This document shows, one piece after another, positions 1 through 6,046 of a stretch of DNA of 6,046 bases (positions within the stretch are counted from its first letter, which is position 1; the number at the start of each line of letters is the position of its first letter). Under the pieces are notes generated by a model. The model saw only the letters and a program-made list of their open reading frames with translations. It made no database searches and was not told where the DNA came from. The stretch comes from Betaproteobacteria bacterium SG8_40. GTDB lineage: Bacteria > Pseudomonadota > Gammaproteobacteria > Burkholderiales > Eutrophovitaceae. The stretch spans positions 1 through 6,046 of the forward strand of contig LJTS01000181.1 in assembly GCA_001304425.1 (NCBI GenBank), in the 5' to 3' direction. A program made the position numbers and the translations under genes.

Positions 1-86
1 CTTCCCATCCCGAACAGGACCGTGAAACGCCTCAGCGCCGATGATAGTGCGAGGTATACCGTGCGAAAGTAGGACACCGCCAGGCT
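1..86 (+). rRNA. rrf: 5S ribosomal RNA, 3' part (5' end outside window)
   Basis: This is the last ~86 nucleotides of a 5S rRNA of about 115-120 nt. The sequence shows the conserved loop segment CCCATCCCGAACAGGACCGT, then GTGAAACGC, CAGCGCCGATGATAGTG, the GCGAAAGTAGG segment (64-74) and the terminal CCGCCAGGC (78-85). That last segment would pair with the missing 5' GCCTGGCGG to form helix I. The AACAGGACCGTGAAACG version is typical of betaproteobacteria. The 3' end is placed at 86 from the helix I strand and could be one or two bases off. It is presumably the last gene of a 16S-23S-5S operon, and an intrinsic terminator follows 12 bases later. Confidence 0.95.
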
Positions 87-97
87 CCCAAAAAGGA

Positions 98-128
98 AGC
101 CCTCCCCCTGTGGGAGGGCTTTTTTTTT
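98..128 (+). terminator. Rho-independent terminator of the rRNA operon
   Basis: A perfect 9-bp GC-rich stem pairs AGCCCTCCC (98-106) with GGGAGGGCT (112-120) around the 5-nt loop CCTGT. A run of nine T (120-128) follows, and A97 can pair with T121 to extend the stem. It starts about a dozen bases after the 5S rRNA end, as expected for the end of an rRNA transcription unit. Confidence 0.95.
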
Positions 129-637
129 GATTGCGATTGGGACACCCGCCCGAGGTGTGAAAGCAGGGTCTTCCCGAGCTTCGTGCCGGGACCCGGGAAC
201 CAGAAACTCCCAGAGAGCCTTTTCCAAATCATGGCCCACCCGGCCTTGTTTCAGTGCCGACCGTCCTTTTCCGTGGCGAAGGCTATGTCGCAACTGGACC
301 AGCACAGCGCCAGACTCCCGGTGAAGTCCGCCCTTGCCCGGTGCGGGGCGTTTCCTTCGGCAACCGATCCGTCTGCTGCCCGCGCTGGTGAAGGAATTCG
401 CGATGCCGCCGGGTGTCGAAAGCATTGATGTGGTCCATTCATTTTGCATGCGAGTGGTCGCCATAGGGGGCGGCGTTGTGCCGGCAGACGATCGACGTCG
501 GTTGATTCACCTGGCCAAGTGATCCGGTATTGGTGCGCCGAATCCGGCTTCGGGGGCGAAGCGCGCTGCCGCCTGTGGTGTAGCAACGACAGGGGGATGG
601 GGGAAGTACCGCGCACTTCCAAAAATCCCTTTAATGA
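129..637. other. Spacer with no recognisable gene between 5S rRNA and the rimP promoter
   Basis: I see no tRNA (no T-loop GGTTCGA-type motif on either strand), no insertion-sequence ends and no direct repeats here. Open frames exist on both strands: 334-522 on +, a + frame from 444 that runs into rimP, and 251-688 on -. Their translations are rich in Arg, Pro and Ser, match no family I recognise, and lack convincing ribosome binding sites. Small inverted repeats are present: ACACC/GGTGT at 142-158, CCGAA/TTCGG at 538-553, overlapped by CTTCG/CGAAG at 548-561, and GGAAGT/ACTTCC at 602-620. The stretch may be a decayed gene or plain spacer; the sequence does not decide. Confidence 0.6.
602..620. 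repeat. Perfect 6-bp inverted repeat upstream of the rimP promoter
   Basis: GGAAGT (602-607) and ACTTCC (615-620) flank a 7-base centre, ACCGCGC. The arms lie about 20 bases upstream of the presumed -35 region of the rimP promoter. A run of A, not T, follows on the + strand, so it is not a terminator for + transcription. Position and symmetry would suit a protein-binding site, but chance is a fair alternative at this arm length. Confidence 0.35.
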
Positions 638-638
638 C

Positions 639-667
639 TTTAATTTAGAGCATGCTTTTGTTAAAAT
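639..667 (+). promoter_or_regulatory. Probable sigma-70 promoter of the rimP-nusA-infB operon
   Basis: TAAAAT at 662-667 fits a -10 hexamer, and TG at 659-660 with one base before the hexamer gives an extended -10 element. The -35 match is poor: TTTAAT at 639-644, 17 bases upstream. The region is A/T-rich compared with its surroundings. Transcription would start near 674-676, giving a leader of roughly 78 nt before the rimP ATG. It is the only good -10 seen between the 5S terminator and rimP. Confidence 0.55.
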
Positions 668-688
668 TCGCCCCCAGAAAAGCGACAC

Positions 689-708
689 TGGGCCGAGTGC
701 CCGTTTTT
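689..708 (+). promoter_or_regulatory. First leader hairpin with T-run upstream of rimP
   Basis: GGGC (690-693) pairs with GCCC (699-702) around CGAGT, and T689-G703 adds a wobble pair. Five T follow (704-708). On its own it is a weak terminator-like element. Its strands can also pair with the second hairpin: GCCC 699-702 with GGGC 714-717, and TGGGCC 689-694 with GGCCCA 722-727. The leader could therefore switch between alternative folds. Confidence 0.5.
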
Positions 709-711
709 CCG

Positions 712-737
712 ATGGGCCAAGGGCCCATTTTTTATTT
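712..737 (+). terminator. Intrinsic terminator/attenuator in the rimP leader
   Basis: ATGGGCC (712-718) pairs perfectly with GGCCCAT (722-728) around the 3-nt loop AAG, followed by TTTTT, A, TTT (729-737). It ends only 15 bases before the rimP start codon. With the only good promoter candidate just upstream, it looks like an attenuator inside the operon leader. It resembles the terminator at the 3' end of the rimP leader known from gammaproteobacteria. NusA, encoded in this operon, promotes termination at such hairpins, so autoregulation is a reasonable inference that the sequence cannot prove. Confidence 0.75.
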
Positions 738-752
738 GTATCGTTGCTGCCA

Positions 753-1181
753 ATGGACCTTCTTGACTTGCTCGAGCGAACGCTGCCGGGACTCGGTTAC
801 GAGTTTGTGGACATGGAGCGCTCGAATCACGGCAAGTTGCTTCGTGTGTTCATCGACAAGACGGATGGCATCAGCGTAGACGATTGCGCTTTGGTTAGTA
901 ATCACCTGTCACACCTGTTTGAGGTAGAGGGCATTGATTACGACCGGCTCGAGGTTTCTTCGCCGGGCCTTGACCGGCCTTTGCGCAAGCTGAGCGACTT
1001 TCAGCGTTTCGAGGGCGAGAGGGCTTCGGTGCGCATGAACATGGCCTTGGACGGGCAGAGAAATTTTGTCGGCATCCTGCGAGGGGCTGACACGAAAACG
1101 GTAAAGATGGAAATCGACGGGACGCTGGTGTCACTGGAGATGGCAGACATCAGAAAAGCCCGGTTGATTCCGGAAATCTAG
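753..1181 (+). CDS. rimP: Ribosome maturation factor RimP
   Basis: RimP (YhbC/P15a family) is a cytoplasmic factor that binds the maturing 30S subunit and is needed for efficient assembly around S12 and S19. The product is 142 aa, close to the usual ~150. The N-terminal domain (about 1-72) contains GYEFVDMER, the hydrophobic LLRVFID strand, GISVDDCALVS and the family signature LEVSSPGLDRPL (66-77). The C-terminal SH3-like domain (about 78-142) ends in MADIRKARLIPEI. The ATG at 753 is chosen because homologs start directly before this helix. The frame stays open upstream to at least 444, but that extension has no family similarity and would cross the leader terminator. No clear Shine-Dalgarno sequence precedes the ATG; TTG at 744 is a less likely start. 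It is first in the operon, 15 bases before nusA. Confidence 0.95.
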   Translation: MDLLDLLERTLPGLGYEFVDMERSNHGKLLRVFIDKTDGISVDDCALVSNHLSHLFEVEGIDYDRLEVSSPGLDRPLRKLSDFQRFEGERASVRMNMALDGQRNFVGILRGADTKTVKMEIDGTLVSLEMADIRKARLIPEI

Positions 1182-1196
1182 ATTGGAGATGAACGA

Positions 1197-2675
1197 ATGC
1201 GCCGCGAGTTATTGATGCTGGTTGATGCGCTTGCGAGGGAGAAGAACGTTGACAAGGACATTGTCTTCGCTTCGCTCGAACTCGCCCTTGCCTCGGCAAC
1301 CAAGAAGCGTTTCAAGGAAGACGTAGAGGCGCGTGTGGCAATAGATCGGGAAACTGGCGACTACGAAAGCTTCCGGCGGTGGCAGGTCGTGCCGGATGAC
1401 GAGATCGAGGAGCCGGCGCGGCAACTCACGCTTGAAGAGGCGCGAAAGATCAACCCCGACATCGAACTCGAGGGCTACATCGAAGAGCCGCTCGAGCCGG
1501 TGGAGTTCGGCCGGATCGGTGCGCAGGCCGCAAAGCAGGTCATCCTGCAAAAGATCCGTGATGCTGAACGCGAACAGATCCTGAACGATTTTCTTGAGCG
1601 CGAAGAGTTTATCGTTACCGGCAGCATCAAGCGCATGGAACGTGGTAACGCGATCATCGAGTCCGGTCGCATTGAAGCGATTCTGCCGCGGGAGCAGATG
1701 ATTCCGAAAGAGAACCTGCGAATCGGAGATCGGGTTCGTGCCTATCTGTTGAAGGTGGATCGCGCAGCGCGCGGACAGCAGTTGATTCTGTCGCGGACCG
1801 TTCCCGAGTTTCTTGCAAAACTGTTCGAACTCGAGGTTCCGGAGATCGAGGAAGGACTGCTGGAAATCAAGGCCGCAGCGAGGGACCCGGGATCCCGGGC
1901 CAAGATAGCGGTGAAGTCGAACGATCCGCGTATCGATCCGATCGGTACTTGCGTCGGGATGCGTGGTTCACGGGTTCAGGCAGTGACCGGCGAACTTGCC
2001 GGCGAACGGGTTGATATCGTGCTCTGGTCTCCCGAGCCTGCCCAGTTCGTCATCAATGCGCTCGCACCTGCTGAAGTGAGCAGAATTACCGTTGACGAGG
2101 AAAAACACAGCATGGACATCGTCGTCGACGAGGAAAACCTGGCGCAGGCGATCGGTCGCGGCGGCCAGAACGTCCGGCTTGCGAGCGAACTCAGCGGTTG
2201 GGAACTGAACATCATGACCGAGGAAGAGTCTCAACAGAAGAGCGAAGAGGAGTTTTCCGAAATTCGTTCCCTGTTCATTGAAAAGCTCGACGTAGACGAA
2301 GAGCTCGCCGACGTGCTGGTGCAGGAAGGATTTACGACGCTCGAGGAAGTTGCCTATATTCCCGTCAACGAAATGCTCGAGATAGAAGCTTTTGACGAGG
2401 AAACAGTCGAAGAGCTGCGCAGCCGCGCGCGAAATTCGTTGCTGGTCCAGGAAATCGCCAGTGAAGAGCAAGTCGAGGCTGTGGCGGGCGACCTGTTGAG
2501 TCTCGAGGGAATGGACGGTGAGACGGCGCGACTTCTGGCGGCGAAAGGAATTACGACGCAGGAAGAACTCGCGGACCTGGCAGCGGATGATCTCGTTGAA
2601 TTGGTTGATATGGATATGGAACGAGCCAAGGAACTGATCATGACCGCTCGTGCTCCGTGGTTCGCGGAAAATTGA
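1197..2675 (+). CDS. nusA: Transcription termination/antitermination factor NusA
   Basis: NusA binds RNA polymerase and nascent RNA, enhancing pausing and hairpin-dependent termination. It also joins the antitermination complex on rRNA operons. The product is 492 aa, matching full-length proteobacterial NusA (E. coli 495). Domains in order: the polymerase-binding N-terminal domain (about 1-125, beginning MRRELLMLVDALAREK); an S1 domain (about 135-200, with TGSIKRMERGNAIIE and the conserved LPREQMIP); KH1 (about 230-295, motif GTCVGMRGSRVQAV at 250-263); and KH2 (about 300-345, motif AIGRGGQNVRLAS at 318-330). Two acidic C-terminal helix-hairpin-helix repeats follow (about 365-415 and 431-487), as in proteobacteria where the second contacts the alpha subunit of polymerase. 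GGAG at 1185-1188, 8 bases before the ATG, supports this start. It lies 15 bases after rimP and 17 before infB. Confidence 0.98.
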   Translation: MRRELLMLVDALAREKNVDKDIVFASLELALASATKKRFKEDVEARVAIDRETGDYESFRRWQVVPDDEIEEPARQLTLEEARKINPDIELEGYIEEPLEPVEFGRIGAQAAKQVILQKIRDAEREQILNDFLEREEFIVTGSIKRMERGNAIIESGRIEAILPREQMIPKENLRIGDRVRAYLLKVDRAARGQQLILSRTVPEFLAKLFELEVPEIEEGLLEIKAAARDPGSRAKIAVKSNDPRIDPIGTCVGMRGSRVQAVTGELAGERVDIVLWSPEPAQFVINALAPAEVSRITVDEEKHSMDIVVDEENLAQAIGRGGQNVRLASELSGWELNIMTEEESQQKSEEEFSEIRSLFIEKLDVDEELADVLVQEGFTTLEEVAYIPVNEMLEIEAFDEETVEELRSRARNSLLVQEIASEEQVEAVAGDLLSLEGMDGETARLLAAKGITTQEELADLAADDLVELVDMDMERAKELIMTARAPWFAEN

Positions 2676-2692
2676 GAGGTGGGAGGCGCTAA

Positions 2693-5269
2693 ATGGCCAA
2701 AGTGAACGTTGCACAGTTCGCGACCGAATTGAAACTGCCAGTCGAGAAACTGGTGGAACAGCTCAAGTCCGCTGGTGTGAAGAAGGCGTTGAGCGAAGAA
2801 ACCGCTCTCACCGAGGGTGACAAGACAAAATTGCTCGAGTATCTGCGCAAGGCGCATGGTGCGACCGAGAAAAAGAAGCGAATTACGCTGACCCGGCGGC
2901 AGACATCCGAGATCCGTAAAACGGACGGACGCGGACCCGCGCGAACCATTCAGGTGGAGGTTCGCAAGAAGCGCGTGCTGGTGAAGCGCGACGCGTCTGC
3001 CGAGGCCGAGGAAAAGGTTGCCAGCCCGGCCGCAGAGACCGTCATGGTGGACGCCAAGGAAGAAGCATTGCGCAGCGAAGAAGCGCGCAAGCAGGCCGAA
3101 TTGCTCGCACGCCAGGCGTCGGATCTTGCCGCAAAGGAAGAAGAACGCAGAAAGAAGGCTGAAAAGAAGGCCGAAGAGGAAGCCGCAAAACCGGTAGCAG
3201 AAGAGAAGAAAGAAGAGACAAAAAAAGAAGAGAAAGCAGCGGCGCCTGCCAAGGAGAAGGCCCCCCAGGTTGCGGCCAAGAAGAAGGCTGCGACGGAAGG
3301 TACGTTGCACAAACCTGCCGGCAAGCCCGCGGCGAAGAAGCCCGCCAAGCGCTCCCCGGCGCCCTGGAGTGACGAGAGCAGCCGCCGCAGGACCATGAAG
3401 ACCCGAGGTGCGGTGTCGGTTGGCGGCGAAGGCTGGCATACGCGGGGGCGCCACCACAAGAACCGATCGCATGAGCAGGGGCATCAGGAGCCGCTTGCGC
3501 CCGTCGAACCGATCGTTCGCGAGGTGCTGATTCCAGAGACCATTACCGTGGGCGAACTGGCGCACAAGATGTCCGTGAAGGCGGCGGAGGTGATCAAGGT
3601 ATTGATGAAACTCGGCCAGATGGTGACCATCAATCAGGTGATCGATCAGGACACCGCAATGATCGTCGTTGATGAAATGGGCCATACCGCCAAGAAGGCG
3701 AAAACGGTCGACCCGGAGTCCTTTCTCGAAGAGGAAGGCGGGCAGGTCGATATCCCTGAGGAGCCTCGCGCGCCAGTGGTTACCGTCATGGGGCACGTCG
3801 ATCACGGCAAGACGTCCTTGCTCGACTACATCAGGCGTTCCCGTGTTGCCAGCGGCGAGGCCGGGGGTATCACCCAGCACATCGGTGCCTACCACGTGAA
3901 CACTCCTGGCGGCATGATTACCTTTCTGGACACTCCCGGACACGAGGCGTTTACGGCAATGCGGGCACGCGGTGCCAAGGCCACCGATCTGGTGATTCTG
4001 GTCGTCGCCGCCGATGATGGGGTGATGCCGCAAACCATCGAAGCGATCCATCACGCCAAGGCCGGAAATACCCCGGTTGTGGTAGCAGTAAACAAGATCG
4101 ACAAGCCAGAGGCGAACCCCGAGCGGATCAAGCAGGAGCTTGCCCAACGCGAAGTCGTCCCGGAGGGCTGGGGCGGCGACACGATGTTTGTCGAGGTGTC
4201 AGCCAAGACCGGGCAGGGAATCGATCAGTTGCTCGAAGCGGTGCTGCTTCAGGCGGAAGTGCTCGATCTGAAAGCTCCAAAAGACGCGCCTGCACGCGGC
4301 GTAGTCATCGAATCACGCCTGGACAAGGGGCGTGGTCCGGTCGCGTCGGTTCTGGTTCAGGCGGGGACGCTCAAGCGGGGCGATATCGTGCTCGCGGGAG
4401 CCGTTTTCGGGCGCGTACGCGCGATGCTCGACGAGAACGGCCAGCAGATTCAGGAAGCGGGACCATCGATTCCGATCGAGATCCAGGGTCTGTCGGATGT
4501 GCCGACCGCGGGGGAGGAAGTGATCGTGCTCGGCGATGAACGCAAGGCGCGCGAGATTGCCCTGTTCCGGCAAGGAAAATTCCGCGAAGTGAAGCTGGCA
4601 AAGCAACAGGCGGCGAAGCTCGACAATATGTTCGACCAGATGAAGGCCGGCGAGGCAAAGACCCTGGCGCTGATCATCAAGGCGGACGTGCAAGGCTCCA
4701 GCGAGGCGCTGGCCCATGCGCTCAGCGGCCTGTCAACCGAAGAAGTCCGGGTCAACATTGTTCACTCGGGCGTCGGCGGCATCAGCGAGTCGGACGTGAA
4801 TCTGGCGCTGGCGTCGAATGCGGTGCTCATTGGCTTTAACACACGTGCGGATGCAACGGCACGAAAGCTTATCGCGGCGCATGGCATTGACGTCCACTAT
4901 TACAACGTCATCTATGACGCAGTCGACGAAGTCAAGGCGGCCTTGAGCGGACTCCTCTCCCCGGAGAAGAAGGAGACCGTGCTCGGGATTGTGGAAGTGC
5001 GCCAGGTATTCCGGATATCGAAAGTGGGTACGGTCGCTGGATGTTACGTGCTGGAGGGCAGCGTCAAACGCGGTGCATCCGTGCGAATTCTCCGGGACAG
5101 CGTGGTCGTACACGACGGGGAACTCGACTCGCTGAAGCGCTTCAAGGAAGACGTACGCGAAGTCAAAGCGGGTTTCGAATGCGGATTGTCGGTCAAGAAC
5201 TTCTCCGATCTCAAGGAAGGCGATCAGCTCGAGGTTTACGAAGTTGTTGAAGTCGCCCGGTCGCTCTGA
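2693..5269 (+). CDS. infB: Translation initiation factor IF-2
   Basis: IF2 is the GTPase that delivers fMet-tRNA to the 30S subunit and promotes 50S joining. At 858 aa it is the long proteobacterial form. It has an IF2 N-terminal domain (1-55), a linker rich in Lys, Glu and Ala (about 100-220) with a basic His/Arg stretch (231-262), and a second IF2_N domain (about 281-333). The G domain follows: G1 GHVDHGKT (367-374), G2 region GGITQHIG (391-398), G3 DTPGH (413-417), G4 NKID (467-470) and G5 SAK (503-505). Then come a beta-barrel domain (about 525-615), domain C1 with IIKADVQGSSEAL (661-673), and the fMet-tRNA-binding C2 domain with GFECGL (827-832). All GTPase motifs are intact. GGGAGG at 2681-2686, 6 bases before the ATG, fixes the start. 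Internal starts giving shorter IF2 forms are known in E. coli; no well-placed internal site stands out here. Confidence 0.98.
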   Translation: MAKVNVAQFATELKLPVEKLVEQLKSAGVKKALSEETALTEGDKTKLLEYLRKAHGATEKKKRITLTRRQTSEIRKTDGRGPARTIQVEVRKKRVLVKRDASAEAEEKVASPAAETVMVDAKEEALRSEEARKQAELLARQASDLAAKEEERRKKAEKKAEEEAAKPVAEEKKEETKKEEKAAAPAKEKAPQVAAKKKAATEGTLHKPAGKPAAKKPAKRSPAPWSDESSRRRTMKTRGAVSVGGEGWHTRGRHHKNRSHEQGHQEPLAPVEPIVREVLIPETITVGELAHKMSVKAAEVIKVLMKLGQMVTINQVIDQDTAMIVVDEMGHTAKKAKTVDPESFLEEEGGQVDIPEEPRAPVVTVMGHVDHGKTSLLDYIRRSRVASGEAGGITQHIGAYHVNTPGGMITFLDTPGHEAFTAMRARGAKATDLVILVVAADDGVMPQTIEAIHHAKAGNTPVVVAVNKIDKPEANPERIKQELAQREVVPEGWGGDTMFVEVSAKTGQGIDQLLEAVLLQAEVLDLKAPKDAPARGVVIESRLDKGRGPVASVLVQAGTLKRGDIVLAGAVFGRVRAMLDENGQQIQEAGPSIPIEIQGLSDVPTAGEEVIVLGDERKAREIALFRQGKFREVKLAKQQAAKLDNMFDQMKAGEAKTLALIIKADVQGSSEALAHALSGLSTEEVRVNIVHSGVGGISESDVNLALASNAVLIGFNTRADATARKLIAAHGIDVHYYNVIYDAVDEVKAALSGLLSPEKKETVLGIVEVRQVFRISKVGTVAGCYVLEGSVKRGASVRILRDSVVVHDGELDSLKRFKEDVREVKAGFECGLSVKNFSDLKEGDQLEVYEVVEVARSL
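3220..3226 (+). other. In-frame A7 run (slippery heptamer) in infB
   Basis: The infB codons here read ACA AAA AAA GAA, so A at 3220 plus two AAA codons form the heptamer A AAA AAA in the register needed for -1 slippage on lysine tRNAs. It lies in the Lys/Glu-rich linker (residues 176-178). A -1 shift would read 48 further codons, to a TGA at 3370-3372, giving a product of about 226 aa. I see no Shine-Dalgarno stimulator at a defined distance or obvious downstream hairpin, so this is a candidate only. Confidence 0.2.
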
Positions 5270-5290
5270 TCAGTCCAGGGCAGCGGGTTT

Positions 5291-5294
5291 AGGG
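5291..5294 (+). promoter_or_regulatory. Possible ribosome binding site of rbfA
   Basis: AGGG at 5291-5294 is the only purine-rich Shine-Dalgarno-like sequence between infB and rbfA. It sits 11 bases before the TTG at 5306, a little farther than usual. No ATG or GTG is available in frame near it, so it supports the TTG weakly. Confidence 0.35.
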
Positions 5295-5305
5295 TTGTAG
5301 TCGCT

Positions 5306-5671
5306 TTGGGAAAGAATACCTCCCGTGCCGGGCGTCTCGCTGATCAGATTCAGCGAGAACTGGCGGAACTCATACGCGGTGAACTCAAGGACCCACGTGT
5401 CGAACTGGTGACGGTCACCGATGTTGAGCTCAGCGGCGACAATCAGCATGCGCAGGTGTTCTTCACGACGCTGCGAGGCGAAGGCGCGGTCCAGCCGGCA
5501 CTTGACGGGCTCCACAGCGCTTCGGGACTGTTGCGCTCGCGTCTTGCGAAGGCGTTGCGCACCAGGACGGTTCCCGAGCTGCATTTTGTCTACGATGAGT
5601 CTATCGAGCGCGGTGACCGATTGTCTCGCCTGATCGAACAGGCCGTTGGCGACACGAACGACGAACGGTGA
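5306..5671 (+). CDS. rbfA: 30S ribosome-binding factor RbfA
   Basis: RbfA is a small single-domain KH-type protein that binds the 30S subunit near the 5' end of 16S rRNA, helps late maturation and is linked to cold adaptation. The product is 121 aa, the family's normal length. Recognisable features are the N-terminal helix RLADQIQRELAELI, the strand around KDPRVELVTVTDVELS, AQVFFTTL, and the C-terminal LRTRTVPELHFVYDESIERG. The start is TTG at 5306. The frame is open further upstream, but no ATG or GTG occurs in it between the infB stop and the TTG, and homologs begin at about this residue. It lies 36 bases after infB, so reinitiation after IF2 translation may contribute. Its end probably overlaps truB. 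The call is firm; only the start is uncertain. Confidence 0.95.
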   Translation: MGKNTSRAGRLADQIQRELAELIRGELKDPRVELVTVTDVELSGDNQHAQVFFTTLRGEGAVQPALDGLHSASGLLRSRLAKALRTRTVPELHFVYDESIERGDRLSRLIEQAVGDTNDER

Positions 5672-6046
5672 CGATCTGACGAGTCCGGTCACGCAGGACC
5701 AGAAAAAACGGAGCGGGATCAGCGGGGTGCTGCTGCTCGACAAACCCTCCGGTCTGACTTCCAACGCCGCGGTACAAAAAGTAAGGCGATTGTTCGACCG
5801 CGCGAAGGCGGGACACACCGGCACACTTGACCCGCTCGCCTCCGGTCTCCTGCCCATCTGCCTCGGTGAGGCGACCAAGTTTTCCCATCCGCTGCTTGAA
5901 TCATCGAAGACCTACCGGGCCAGACTCCGGTTGGGGTGGCGGAGCACTACCGGTGACTCGGAAGGGGAATTGTCCGCGGTGGCACGGCCGGATTTCGACG
6001 AGGTTCAGCTGCGCCGGGCGGTCGGGGATTTGACGGGCGACATTGA
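5646..6046 (+). CDS. truB: tRNA pseudouridine(55) synthase TruB, N-terminal part
   Basis: TruB isomerises uridine 55 in the T-loop of most tRNAs to pseudouridine and acts as a tRNA chaperone. About 133 codons are present before the window ends, against a usual total near 300. The family opening ISGVLLLDKPSGLTSN is followed by the catalytic motif GHTGTLDPLASGLLPICLGE, where Asp62 (GAC at 5829-5831) is the nucleophile. KTYRARLRLG, GDSEGE and RRAVGDLTGDI come next. Start choice is uncertain: the frame opens after a TGA at 5631-5633 and contains no ATG or in-frame GTG before the conserved core. I chose TTG at 5646, which overlaps rbfA by 26 bases. CTG 5676 is another option; GTG 5727 would cut into the conserved GVLLLDKP. 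The overlap suggests coupled translation with rbfA. Confidence 0.93.
   Translation, partial: MATRTTNGDDLTSPVTQDQKKRSGISGVLLLDKPSGLTSNAAVQKVRRLFDRAKAGHTGTLDPLASGLLPICLGEATKFSHPLLESSKTYRARLRLGWRSTTGDSEGELSAVARPDFDEVQLRRAVGDLTGDI

Noticed and set aside
652..667. boxA-like sequence (TGCTTTTGTTAAAA) ahead of rimP
   Set aside because: It overlaps the presumed -10 element and so would not be transcribed, and it matches the antitermination boxA consensus only loosely.
251..688. 145-codon open frame on the - strand in the spacer
   Set aside because: It has no recognisable domain, has an Arg/Pro/Ser-rich composition typical of chance frames, and overlaps the rimP promoter and leader. Kept only as part of the spacer observation.
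444..752. N-terminal extension of rimP back to an ATG at 444
   Set aside because: It would double the size of a ~145-aa family with unrelated sequence, and it would cross the presumed promoter and leader terminator.
1886..1899. Perfect 14-bp palindrome CCCGGGATCCCGGG
   Set aside because: It lies inside nusA and encodes the conserved DPGSR motif, so codon choice explains it. No terminator T-run follows.
2354..4147. A long (597-codon) open frame on the - strand across the end of nusA and much of infB
   Set aside because: It lies opposite two certain genes, its translation is low-complexity (Leu, Phe, Arg, Gly, His) and resembles no family. Long antisense frames are expected opposite GC-rich coding DNA.
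5827..6033. Open frame of 68 codons on the + strand at the right end
   Set aside because: It is out of frame with truB, whose conserved catalytic motif and downstream residues run through the same bases.

Overview
The window is an ordinary, well-conserved chromosomal segment from a proteobacterium, most likely a betaproteobacterium. The 5S rRNA tail has the CCGAACAGGACCGTGAAACG-type sequence that I associate with that class. RimP, NusA and IF2 all read as betaproteobacterial, including the 'KTRG' stretch in the IF2 linker. Genus cannot be assigned from this sequence alone. All genes lie on the + strand.

Layout: (1) 1-86 is the 3' end of a 5S rRNA gene, closing an rRNA operon that begins outside the window. 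A strong intrinsic terminator follows at 98-128. (2) 129-~637 is about 500 bases in which I recognise no gene. It holds only small inverted repeats, and its open frames on either strand match no family I know. (3) 638-752 is the control region of the next operon: a probable extended -10 promoter near 659-667, then a short leader with two tandem GC hairpins, each followed by a T-run (689-708 and 712-737). This resembles the terminator-bearing rimP leader known from gammaproteobacteria and suggests attenuation. (4) 753 to the window end is the classic operon rimP - nusA - infB - rbfA - truB, with truB cut off at the right edge. Spacings are short (15, 17 and 36 bases) and the truB start probably overlaps the end of rbfA.

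The genes form a known functional group around transcription elongation and the small ribosomal subunit. RimP and RbfA mature the 30S subunit. NusA controls pausing, termination and rRNA antitermination. IF2 brings initiator tRNA to the 30S subunit. TruB makes pseudouridine 55 in tRNA. An rRNA operon immediately upstream places two growth-rate-linked units in tandem.

I found no undescribed system. The observations most worth checking are the attenuator-like rimP leader, the unexplained spacer between 5S rRNA and rimP, the apparent TTG starts of rbfA and truB, and an in-frame A7 slippery run in infB.
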